Origin: Oscillospiraceae bacterium
Lineage (GTDB): Bacteria > Bacillota > Clostridia > Oscillospirales > Oscillospiraceae
Reading direction: 5' to 3'
DNA: 6,956 nt
NCBI GenBank assembly: GCA_017539635.1
Contig: JAFYCQ010000239.1
Coordinates: 1 to 6,956 of the forward strand
Shown here: piece after piece, positions 1 through 5,325 of the stretch
Layout of the letters: each line of letters begins with the position of its first letter
Numbering within the stretch: position 1 is the stretch's first letter
Translations under genes and position numbers: made by a program
Notes under the pieces: generated by a model
The model's database searches: none
What the model was told of the DNA's origin: nothing
What the model saw: only the letters and a program-made list of their open reading frames with translations

Positions 1-3
1 TAG

Positions 4-32
4 TTGACAAAACCGCTTCTTTCATTTATCCT
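4..32 (+). promoter_or_regulatory. Possible sigma-A promoter of the nitrilase gene
   Basis: A perfect -35 box TTGACA (4-9) is followed after exactly 17 bases by TATCCT (27-32), which matches four of six -10 positions. Transcription would begin near 39-40, leaving a leader of about 14 bases with the ribosome binding site almost at its 5' end. The -10 box lies across the left arm and loop of the hairpin at 9-53, so a transcript starting here would lack the left arm. The -10 is weak, so this is a plausible call rather than a certain one. Confidence 0.45.
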
Positions 33-53
33 TGAAATGAAAGGAGCGGTTTT
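9..53 (+). repeat. Long inverted repeat covering the nitrilase ribosome binding site
   Basis: The left arm at 9-27 pairs with the right arm at 35-53 over 19 base pairs, all Watson-Crick except one G-U wobble (18 with 44), around a 7-base loop (28-34). The right arm contains the Shine-Dalgarno sequence AAAGGAG (40-46) and ends immediately before the ATG at 54. In RNA this would be a very stable hairpin that hides the ribosome binding site. The GC-rich part followed by TTTT also resembles the terminator of a gene lying upstream of the window. Which role it plays, or both, cannot be decided from the sequence. The pairing itself is directly visible. Confidence 0.75.
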
Positions 54-968
54 ATGTTTAAAGACGTTCTTACCGTCGCGGTGGTCAATTTTCACGCCTT
101 CCGCGGCGACGTTGACAGGAATCTGAGCCGTATATGCGGCTATGCGGAGGCCGGGGCAAAGCGGGGCGCGGACATCATCGTCCTGCCGGAGACCGCCCTC
201 ACCGGCTACATAAACGACAAAAACCCGGTAAAGGAAGAAAAGCTCCACCGCCGTCTGGCTCAGAGCGTGCCGGGCCCGGCCACACAGGCCGTATGTGAGA
301 TAACGAAAAAATACGGCGTTTACGCCGTTTTCGGTCTGCCGGAGAGAGACGGGGACGCCGTATATAACTCCGCCGCCGCCTGCCTGCCGGACGGAACTGC
401 CAGGGTCTATCGCAAGCTCCACCTCCCCGCCGACGAATTTGAGTGGGCGGACAGAGGCAATAAGCCCCTGCTCATTGACACCCCCTGGGGCCCCGTGGGC
501 GTGGGCATCTGCTACGACGTTTACGAGTTTCCGGAGCTGCTGCGCTATTACAGGGCAAAGGGCGCCCGGCTTGTGCTGAACCCCTGCGCCGTGTCCACCG
601 CCGTGGGCACCCAGCACCAGAACAACAGCCTGCGGGCAGCCGTCACATCCTCCCAGCTCTTTATCGCCAGCGCCGACCTCTTCGGTATGGACGGAGATCT
701 GCGGATGCAGGGCGCCTCCAGCATACTGGGCCCCGGAGACCTCCGCTCAGGCGTGGCCCTTTACGCCGGCGACTCCTTCGGAGACTCCACCGCCGAGCAG
801 GGAGAAATGCATATTGCCACGATAGATCTGAGCTACACCCAGCAGACGCCCATTTCCGACATGTTTGAAAAGGGCGACCGCACCGGACGCCCCGACTGGA
901 GACCGGAGCTCTACAGGGAATGGCTGGATGACGTGCTCTCCGACCCTAAGTGGCAGGAAAAATTCTGA
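54..968 (+). CDS. Carbon-nitrogen hydrolase (nitrilase superfamily amidase)
   Basis: This 304-residue protein is a cytoplasmic amidohydrolase of the nitrilase superfamily, which hydrolyses the C-N bonds of amides or carbamoyl compounds through a Glu-Lys-Cys triad. All three residues are visible in family context: E46 in LPETALTGY, K121 in YRKLHLP and C153 in GVGICYDVYEFPELLR. The structural motifs around them (the NPCAVS strand near 176-181 and GASSILGP near 220-227) are also in place, and the length is normal for a single-domain member. The start is set by AAAGGAG seven bases before the ATG. There is no signal peptide. The substrate cannot be told from sequence; omega-amidase, N-carbamoyl-amine or deaminated-glutathione amidase types are all possible. 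The gene seems monocistronic, with a promoter-like element and the 9-53 hairpin in front and a terminator behind. The family call is firm and the specificity is unknown. Confidence 0.93.
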   Translation: MFKDVLTVAVVNFHAFRGDVDRNLSRICGYAEAGAKRGADIIVLPETALTGYINDKNPVKEEKLHRRLAQSVPGPATQAVCEITKKYGVYAVFGLPERDGDAVYNSAAACLPDGTARVYRKLHLPADEFEWADRGNKPLLIDTPWGPVGVGICYDVYEFPELLRYYRAKGARLVLNPCAVSTAVGTQHQNNSLRAAVTSSQLFIASADLFGMDGDLRMQGASSILGPGDLRSGVALYAGDSFGDSTAEQGEMHIATIDLSYTQQTPISDMFEKGDRTGRPDWRPELYREWLDDVLSDPKWQEKF

Positions 969-973
969 AATCG

Positions 974-1013
974 TTCAGGCGCGCTGATAATTTCAGCGCG
1001 CTTGAATCTTTCT
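974..1013 (+). terminator. Rho-independent terminator after the nitrilase gene
   Basis: An inverted repeat pairs 974-987 with 993-1006. This gives 14 base pairs with one G-U, including a core GCGCGCTGA stem, around a 5-base loop. The pyrimidine-rich tail TCTTTCT follows at 1007-1013. It starts five bases after the stop codon at 966-968, as expected for an intrinsic terminator. The tail is not a pure T run, so efficiency may be moderate. Confidence 0.8.
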
Positions 1014-1027
1014 CTGAAAAAAAGCTG

Positions 1028-1056
1028 TTGACAATCCGTCCCGGCCGTGTTAATAT
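1028..1056 (+). promoter_or_regulatory. Sigma-A promoter of the ECF S-component gene
   Basis: TTGACA (1028-1033), a 17-base spacer and TAATAT (1051-1056) make a good vegetative promoter. Transcription would start near 1063, only about 25 bases before the ATG at 1088. That leaves no room for a riboswitch in the leader. Confidence 0.7.
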
Positions 1057-1072
1057 CCTATTAATTTAGTAT

Positions 1073-1079
1073 GAAAGTG
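1073..1079 (+). promoter_or_regulatory. Weak ribosome binding site that decides the ECF start
   Basis: GAAAGTG lies eight bases before the ATG at 1088 and is the only Shine-Dalgarno-like sequence here. It supports the ATG at 1088 over the in-frame GTG at 1079, which would itself overlap this site and has nothing comparable upstream. Confidence 0.5.
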
Positions 1080-1087
1080 TGATATAT

Positions 1088-1606
1088 ATGCGACTGAATG
1101 AAAAGCGCAGTCACCCGGCGGTGAGGCTGGCGCGGACGGCGCTCTGCACGGCCATAGTGTTCGTGGCGACGTTTTTTATAAAAATTCCGATCCCCCTGGG
1201 CTACGCCAACCTGGGCAACAGCATGATACTGCTTATTTCCGTATTCTTCGGCCCGGGCGCGGGAGCCGTGGCCGGAGGCGTGGGCTCGGCTTTGGCCGAC
1301 CTTGTGAGCTACCCGGAGTGGACAATACCCACGCTCATAATAAAAGCCCTGATGGGCGCTCTCTGCGGCGCTGTTGCCGACAGGCGCGTAAAGAGCCTTC
1401 GAACTCTGACCGCTGTCATTGCCGCCTCCGCGGAGATGATTTTCGGCTACTTTGTGGGTGGCTCCATACTCTACGGCTCGGTTTATACTGGGGCTTTGCA
1501 GATCCCCGGTCTTTCCATAGAAGCTTTAGTTGGCATTGCCGTTTTTTTCATCGCGGGCGCCGCTCTGGAGCGGGCCGGGGTGACAGCAAGAATAACCAAA
1601 TCATGA
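1088..1606 (+). CDS. ECF transporter S component (substrate-binding membrane subunit)
   Basis: This 172-residue integral membrane protein is the substrate-capturing subunit of an energy-coupling-factor importer. Such subunits bind a vitamin or related small molecule and dock onto a shared EcfA-EcfA'-EcfT module. About six hydrophobic segments can be read (roughly 14-32, 43-55, 56-76, 80-98, 106-130 and 141-162). The middle part is characteristic of the riboflavin/pantothenate-type S-component superfamily: YANLGNS near 39-45, GGVGSALADL near 63-72, then a TIPTLIIKALMGALCG stretch near 79-94. No ATPase or EcfT gene is in the window, so it would belong to the group II type that uses modules encoded elsewhere. 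The gene has its own promoter, and no clear terminator separates it from the next promoter at 1623. I chose ATG 1088 over GTG 1079 because of the ribosome-binding-site spacing. The substrate is unknown, and the absence of a riboswitch removes the usual clue. Confidence 0.88.
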   Translation: MRLNEKRSHPAVRLARTALCTAIVFVATFFIKIPIPLGYANLGNSMILLISVFFGPGAGAVAGGVGSALADLVSYPEWTIPTLIIKALMGALCGAVADRRVKSLRTLTAVIAASAEMIFGYFVGGSILYGSVYTGALQIPGLSIEALVGIAVFFIAGAALERAGVTARITKS

Positions 1607-1622
1607 AAAAACCGTTTTCGTC

Positions 1623-1651
1623 TTGGAAAACCGCCGGAATTGGTGTATTAT
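1623..1651 (+). promoter_or_regulatory. Promoter of the flavoprotein gene
   Basis: TTGGAA (1623-1628) and TATTAT (1646-1651) are separated by 17 bases. The -10 matches five of six positions and the -35 four of six. Transcription would begin near 1658, about 25 bases before the start codon at 1683. Read-through from the S-component gene is also possible because no strong terminator lies between them. Confidence 0.6.
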
Positions 1652-1670
1652 TGTAACAACAAACGATTAT

Positions 1671-1675
1671 GGAGG
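1671..1675 (+). promoter_or_regulatory. Strong ribosome binding site that fixes the flavoprotein start
   Basis: A full GGAGG lies seven bases before the ATG at 1683. It shows that translation starts there and not at the in-frame TTG at 1623, which coincides with the -35 box and has no ribosome binding site. Confidence 0.9.
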
Positions 1676-1682
1676 AACACTC

Positions 1683-2309
1683 ATGGAAAAGCTGAACGTG
1701 CTCATTATAAACGGAAGTCCCAGGCCAAAGGGCAACACTTCCCTTGCCATTGACGAAATGGTAAAGGTATTTGAAGCGGAAGGCGTGGGCGTTGAGGTGG
1801 CGAATATCGGAAACAAAGCCATAAGGGGCTGCATCGCCTGCGGCAGCTGCGCTAAGACCGGCAAATGCGTTTTCGACGACCCGGTAAACGAGCTTGCGCC
1901 CAAATTCCAGGCGGCGGACGGCCTGGTGGTGGCCTCCCCCGTTTACTACGCCTCGGCAAACGCCACCATCGTCGCGCTTCTCGACCGGCTCTTTTACAGC
2001 ACCGGCTTCGACAAGACCATGAAGGTGGGCGCTTCCGTAGTCGTCGCCCGGCGCGGCGGCTGTTCGGCCACCTTTGACGAGCTCAACAAATATTTCACCA
2101 TAGCGGGAATGCCCGTGGCCTCCAGCCAGTACTGGAACAGCGTCCACGGCAGAGAACCCGGCCAGGCGGCCGAGGACAAAGAGGGCATGCAGACCATGCG
2201 GGCGCTGGCCCGGAACATGACCTTCCTCATGCGGGGCAGCGCCCTCGCCAAAGAAAAATACGGTCTGCCGGAAAAAGAGGAATGGCAGCCCACGCATTTT
2301 ATAAGGTAG
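1683..2309 (+). CDS. Flavodoxin-fold NAD(P)H:FMN reductase, iron-sulfur flavoprotein type
   Basis: This 208-residue soluble protein has the flavodoxin-like fold of the NADPH-dependent FMN reductase / iron-sulfur flavoprotein family, which moves electrons through bound FMN. The N-terminal strand and phosphate-binding loop read VLIINGSPRPKGNTS (6-20), the classical FMN phosphate site. A second flavin-contacting loop is ASPVYYASANATIVALLDRL (84-103). A cysteine cluster C50-x2-C53-x2-C56-x5-C62 lies between them and matches the compact motif that holds a [4Fe-4S] cluster in archaeal and clostridial Isf proteins, so a cluster is likely but not proven. The C-terminal part (about 150-208) has a charged helix and a WQPTHFIR end. 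It carries its own promoter and a strong ribosome binding site, and ends at a hairpin shared with the convergent alarmone synthetase gene. The physiological electron donor and acceptor are unknown. Confidence 0.9.
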   Translation: MEKLNVLIINGSPRPKGNTSLAIDEMVKVFEAEGVGVEVANIGNKAIRGCIACGSCAKTGKCVFDDPVNELAPKFQAADGLVVASPVYYASANATIVALLDRLFYSTGFDKTMKVGASVVVARRGGCSATFDELNKYFTIAGMPVASSQYWNSVHGREPGQAAEDKEGMQTMRALARNMTFLMRGSALAKEKYGLPEKEEWQPTHFIR

Positions 2310-2317
2310 CTGATGAA

Positions 2318-2366
2318 CCAGGGGCCGTTGCAAAATAAAAGCTTTGCAGCGGCCCCTGGATTATTA
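2318..2366. terminator. Shared terminator hairpin between convergent genes
   Basis: Positions 2318-2334 pair with 2343-2359 over 17 base pairs with one G-U wobble, around an 8-base loop. The outer part is very GC-rich (CCAGGGGCCG). The hairpin sits nine bases after the plus-strand stop at 2307-2309 and thirteen bases beyond the minus-strand stop at 2372-2374, so it can end both transcripts. The plus-strand side is followed by ATTATTA, a modest T-rich tail. The minus-strand side has no T run, so termination there may be weaker. Confidence 0.8.
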
Positions 2367-2371
2367 ACAGT

Positions 2372-3058
2372 TCACTTTGCCTGTTTGTCCATTTCCATTC
2401 TTATAGCCTGCATTTCCTTGTCCGTAAAGGCTATTATATCTGCACAGGCCTTTAGTCTTTCCACAATGTTTCCGGTGTCGCCGGAGTCTTTTTTGTATTT
2501 TATCTGGTGCTCCAGGCTGCCCCAGAAGTCCATGGCTATCGTGCGGATCTGGATCTCCGCCTTTACCCGCTTGCGGCCGTCGGACAGGCCCACCGGCACC
2601 CTGACGATAAGGTGCAGGCTGCGGTAGCCGTTGGGCTTGGGAGTGTCTATGTAGTCCTTTTTCTGGATGAGCTCTATATCCTCCTGCTGGATAAGGGCGT
2701 CGGCTATCATATATATATCGTCAAGATACGGGCAGACCACCCGCAGCCCCGCGATGTCGTTTAAGTTCTCCTCAATGGACTTGCGGTTTACCGGTATCCC
2801 CAGCCTTGCCATCTTGGCCATTATGCTGGACTGGCTTTTGAGCCGGGTCTGAATGGAAATAATGGGGTTGTGACGGCATTTGAGGCTGAATTCCGAGTCC
2901 AGTATCTCCAGCTTTGTGCGGATCGTTCTCATGGCGCCGGAGTATTCCATGAGCAGTTCTCTGTAATCCGGCACCGTCTCCAAAAGCGTGTCGGTATGGG
3001 AGAGGAGTATTTCCCTGTTGAGTATGCCCGACCGGGGGATGTGTATGAGTTCGTCCAT
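2372..3058 (-). CDS. Small alarmone synthetase, RelQ-like GTP pyrophosphokinase
   Basis: This 228-residue protein carries only the (p)ppGpp synthetase domain. It would transfer pyrophosphate from ATP to GTP or GDP to make the stringent-response alarmone in the cytoplasm. There is no HD hydrolase, TGS or ACT domain, so it is a short RelQ/YjbM-type enzyme and not a long RelA/SpoT. Visible synthetase motifs are CRHNPI near 61-66 with the following TRLKSQSSI, DIAGLRVVCPY (101-111) with R106, KPNGYRSLHL (141-150) whose tyrosine normally stacks on the guanine base, and EIQIRTIAMDFWGSLEH (168-184) with E168, E183 and H184. A lysine-rich helix follows. The start ATG at 3058 has AGGAG ten bases upstream. 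It is transcribed alone from an AT-rich region and converges on the flavoprotein gene. Its length and motif order are normal for the family. The name relQ is likely, but I leave the symbol empty because paralogues exist. Confidence 0.93.
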   Translation of the reverse strand: MDELIHIPRSGILNREILLSHTDTLLETVPDYRELLMEYSGAMRTIRTKLEILDSEFSLKCRHNPIISIQTRLKSQSSIMAKMARLGIPVNRKSIEENLNDIAGLRVVCPYLDDIYMIADALIQQEDIELIQKKDYIDTPKPNGYRSLHLIVRVPVGLSDGRKRVKAEIQIRTIAMDFWGSLEHQIKYKKDSGDTGNIVERLKACADIIAFTDKEMQAIRMEMDKQAK

Positions 3059-3087
3059 AAAGCTACTTCTCCTGTATATAATGGTAC

Positions 3088-3114
3088 ATTATGAATATAG
3101 ATCATAATTGTTAA
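3088..3114 (-). promoter_or_regulatory. Candidate promoter of the alarmone synthetase gene
   Basis: On the minus strand, TTAACA (plus 3109-3114, five of six -35 positions) precedes CATAAT (plus 3088-3093, five of six -10 positions) with a short 15-base spacer. Using TTTAAC instead gives a 16-base spacer with a poorer -35. The start of transcription would be near 3081, giving a leader of about 23 bases that contains the AGGAG site (plus 3069-3073). The region is AT-rich overall, so chance matches are likely and the call is tentative. Confidence 0.35.
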
Positions 3115-3192
3115 ATAGTCGTACAAAAGATGTGAAAAAACTATGAAAACCGAAATATTCTCAAAAAATGAACTATACCGGCTGCCGGACTT

Positions 3193-3345
3193 ATGCCGCT
3201 CGCCATGATCGGCAGCGTCATCACCGTTATTATAATACTTATTTGCGCAAACCGCAAGGACAGCTCCGATCCGATGCGGCGGGACTTTTCAGATAATCAA
3301 GATAATCCCCGGGCAGCGCTTTTCAATGAAGCCGCCCGGGGATAA
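3193..3345 (+). CDS. Possible small single-pass membrane peptide (or gene remnant)
   Basis: An ATG at 3193 (or 3205) opens a frame of 50 (or 46) codons ending in TAA at 3343-3345. The product starts with a hydrophobic segment of about 18 residues (PLAMIGSVITVIIILICA), followed by a positively charged NRKDSSDPMRR stretch and a polar tail. This is the layout of many small membrane proteins and type I toxins. A 21-codon frame (3143-3208, starting MKTEIFSKNELYR) overlaps it: its TGA and the ATG at 3205 form ATGA, as in translational coupling. The two frames could instead be one gene broken by a frameshift near the GC palindrome at 3178-3188. Against reality: the ribosome binding sites are weak, no good promoter is evident, and the 3' third of the frame is made of a hairpin that may simply serve the gene on the other strand. 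I do not recognise a family. Confidence 0.25.
   Translation: MPLAMIGSVITVIIILICANRKDSSDPMRRDFSDNQDNPRAALFNEAARG
3307..3341 (-). terminator. Terminator-like hairpin after the alkyl sulfatase gene
   Basis: CCCCGGGC (3307-3314) pairs with GCCCGGGG (3334-3341), and a second short stem GCTT/AAGC can form inside. It lies 25 bases beyond the minus-strand stop codon at 3367-3369, where a terminator for that transcript would be expected. The minus-strand tail is ATTATCTTGATT, which is T-rich but not a clean T run. An outer 7-base inverted repeat, GCGGGAC at 3279-3285 and GTCCCGC at 3355-3361, encloses it. Confidence 0.5.
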
Positions 3346-3366
3346 TCATTTACTGTCCCGCGCTTT

Positions 3367-5286
3367 TTAAGGTTCCACGATATTGAAGGTCCGGGAGAAG
3401 GGCGTCATGTACTTGATAAGCCGCAGGATGACCGCTTTATCCCCTTTCACGGAGAGAGAGGCGATTGCCTCTTTATTGCCGGAAATCACGCCGAGAAGCT
3501 GCAATTTCCCGCAGGTGACTGTACATTCTGCCTCCGGGCGCGTCTCGTCCTTGTAAAGCAGCACTATGCCCGCTCTGCGCTTCAGGAAGAATCTCTCTCC
3601 CGTATCCGCCATGATCAGGTTCATGGTCAGATCGTCGTTCTGCGCGGCGATGGAGTCCGTTCTGATACGGATGTAGTCCAGCATCATCTCCGGGGTCATG
3701 GCGATCTGGTTATCTATGCCCCCCTTGGCGGAAACGCCCCGGTCGGCCTGATTGCCCTCCCGCAGCTCCAGAGCTCCGGTGAGATAGATGTTTCTCCACG
3801 GGCCGCTTTCCGACTGATAGCCAAGCTGCTCCAAAGCGTCGGCACACAGCTCCCGGGCGGCCGTGTTTCCCGGATCGGCAAACACAAGCTCTCGGGTGAG
3901 CTGAGCCACCCACTGATATTCGCCCTTTTCATAGTCCCGACGGGCTTTTTTAAGTACCTCTTCCGTATCGCCCAGATATTCCGCCCACTTCTTTGCCGTA
4001 TCCTCGGGCGTAAGGGGGTCAAGGTTCACGGGGTTGGCGTCGTACCAGCCCATGTACTTCTGATAAACGGCCTTGACGTTGTGGGACAGGGTGCCGTAAT
4101 ACTGCCGGGTGTACCACACTCGGTTGAGCCTTTCGGGCAGCCGTAAAAGCCGGGAGATCTCCGCCGGGACAAGGCCGAAATTAATGTAATGCAGCGTCTG
4201 GTCGTGGATGAACTGATAGATCGCCGCACAGTTTTCCATATACTCCTTAACGGTCTGCCTGCCCCAGTGGGGCCAGTTGTGAGACTGGAACACCACCTCG
4301 GTCTCATCGCCGAAGAGCTTTTCCGCCTCCAGGACGTAATTCGCCCAGGCCGCGGGGTCGCGCACCTGCGCGCCTCTGGGGGTGTAGATGTTGTGCATGG
4401 TGCAGGTGCAGTTTTCCGCAAGCCACAGTCCCCGGTATTTCGGGAAATAGGCGTGCATCTCCACGGGGGCCTCGGTGCCCGGGGTCAGCTGAAATCTGAT
4501 CTCCAGCCCGTCAATGACAAGGGTCTCGTTCCGGCATATCTCATAGGTCGGCGGCACAAGGCCGGTCTGACCCACGGCCTGACCGAGGCCGATGCCTATA
4601 CCCATTCTGCCGCAGCAGCCAGTCTTAAGAAGCGTGCCGTACTGGTACTGGGCGCGTCTGGACATGGCCATGCCCGCGTATATGTTCTCGCTGACCGCGT
4701 ATTTAAGAAAGCCCTCCGGCGCTAAGATCATAACCTTGCCGGAGGCCTGCTGCTCTTCAAAGGAAAGGCTTCCGTCCGCCGCATCCTCACGGTTTATAAG
4801 ACCCAGCACACCGCCGTAATGGTCGATATGGGAGTGGCTGTACAGTACGGCTTTTACGTCCAGAGGCCCGAAATGCTTTTCCATAAGCGCCTTGGCCGCC
4901 GCCATATTCTCCCGGCACATCATCACGTCGAAGACGATCCAGCCGTGGTCCGTGCGGATGAACGTGGCGTTCGCCATATCGTATCCCCTGACCTGATAGA
5001 TGCCGTCGCACACCTCGAACAGGCCGGCGTAGGTGTTGTACAGCGTATTGCGCCAGAGGCTGGGATTTACCGTATCCGGCGCCTTGTCCGCCTCCTGCAT
5101 ATACTTATAGTCCGCAACGCTCCAGACGCTGTTCCCCTCGCTGTCCCGAATGATCAGTCCGTCCTGTGCCTCGATAAGGCCCTTTAAGGCACATTCCTTT
5201 TCGCTCTCGTCATCAAAAGGAAGCTCGTCATACCAGGCGGCGTTTGCCCGGGCGGTGAAATCCGTAGCCGGATTCGGAGTTTTCAT
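3367..5286 (-). CDS. Alkyl sulfatase, metallo-beta-lactamase fold (SdsA1/BDS1 type)
   Basis: This 639-residue enzyme belongs to the class III alkyl sulfatases, which release sulfate from primary or secondary alkyl sulfates with a two-zinc site in a metallo-beta-lactamase fold. The order is typical: an N-terminal lead with NPSLWRNTLYNTYAGLFEV (74-92), the zinc motif HSHIDHYGG (H151, H153, D155, H156), TPGTEAPVEMH with E272, LAENCTCTMHN with E291, and SHNWPHWG with H336. The spacings E272-E291 and E291-H336 equal those I recall for Pseudomonas SdsA1. A helical dimerisation part follows (about 340-510, with HDQTLHYINFG, then LEQLGYQSE and WRNIYLTGALELREG), then an SCP2-like sterol-carrier domain (about 520-639) that normally helps bind the alkyl chain. 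No signal peptide is present, unlike the secreted SdsA1, so it is probably cytoplasmic. AAGGGGG lies eight bases before the ATG. It is 39 bases downstream of the topoisomerase gene, with no terminator between them. The true substrate is unknown. Confidence 0.93.
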   Translation of the reverse strand: MKTPNPATDFTARANAAWYDELPFDDESEKECALKGLIEAQDGLIIRDSEGNSVWSVADYKYMQEADKAPDTVNPSLWRNTLYNTYAGLFEVCDGIYQVRGYDMANATFIRTDHGWIVFDVMMCRENMAAAKALMEKHFGPLDVKAVLYSHSHIDHYGGVLGLINREDAADGSLSFEEQQASGKVMILAPEGFLKYAVSENIYAGMAMSRRAQYQYGTLLKTGCCGRMGIGIGLGQAVGQTGLVPPTYEICRNETLVIDGLEIRFQLTPGTEAPVEMHAYFPKYRGLWLAENCTCTMHNIYTPRGAQVRDPAAWANYVLEAEKLFGDETEVVFQSHNWPHWGRQTVKEYMENCAAIYQFIHDQTLHYINFGLVPAEISRLLRLPERLNRVWYTRQYYGTLSHNVKAVYQKYMGWYDANPVNLDPLTPEDTAKKWAEYLGDTEEVLKKARRDYEKGEYQWVAQLTRELVFADPGNTAARELCADALEQLGYQSESGPWRNIYLTGALELREGNQADRGVSAKGGIDNQIAMTPEMMLDYIRIRTDSIAAQNDDLTMNLIMADTGERFFLKRRAGIVLLYKDETRPEAECTVTCGKLQLLGVISGNKEAIASLSVKGDKAVILRLIKYMTPFSRTFNIVEP

Positions 5287-5325
5287 ATTGTTATCCCCCT
5301 TTTAATACCCTTGGCCGTCAGGCGG

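Noticed and set aside
313..328. Perfect inverted repeat ACGGCGT/ACGCCGT followed by TTTT, resembling a terminator
   Set aside because: It falls in the middle of the nitrilase coding region within conserved protein sequence, and its 2-base loop is too tight for the full stem to form. Codon composition explains it.
1071..1082. Three-codon mini-frame ATG AAA GTG TGA just before the ECF gene, suggesting an upstream regulatory ORF
   Set aside because: It has no ribosome binding site and would begin about eight bases from the predicted 5' end. Its sequence is better explained as the weak ribosome binding site of the ECF gene.
969..1087. Riboswitch in front of the ECF transporter gene
   Set aside because: The space is taken up by the nitrilase terminator and a promoter whose predicted start leaves only about 25 leader bases. 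No conserved aptamer pattern is visible.
1623..1682. N-terminal extension of the flavoprotein from an in-frame TTG at 1623
   Set aside because: The TTG is part of a promoter -35 box, the extension does not resemble the family, and a strong GGAGG marks the ATG at 1683.
1548..2333. Long minus-strand open frame of 261 codons opposite the flavoprotein gene
   Set aside because: It lies entirely opposite a well-supported plus-strand gene, and its product is a low-complexity mix of His, Gly, Ala and Arg with no recognisable motif, as expected for the shadow of a GC-rich gene.
3168..3293. Plus-strand frame starting ATG at 3168 (MNYTGCRTYAARHDRQ...)
   Set aside because: The product is rich in His, Arg and Tyr without hydrophobic core or motif, and looks like an out-of-frame reading of the neighbouring small frame.
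4189..4725. Plus-strand open frame of 178 codons inside the sulfatase gene
   Set aside because: It is antisense to zinc-ligand coding sequence in a clear enzyme gene, has no ribosome binding site that stands out, and shows no domain features.
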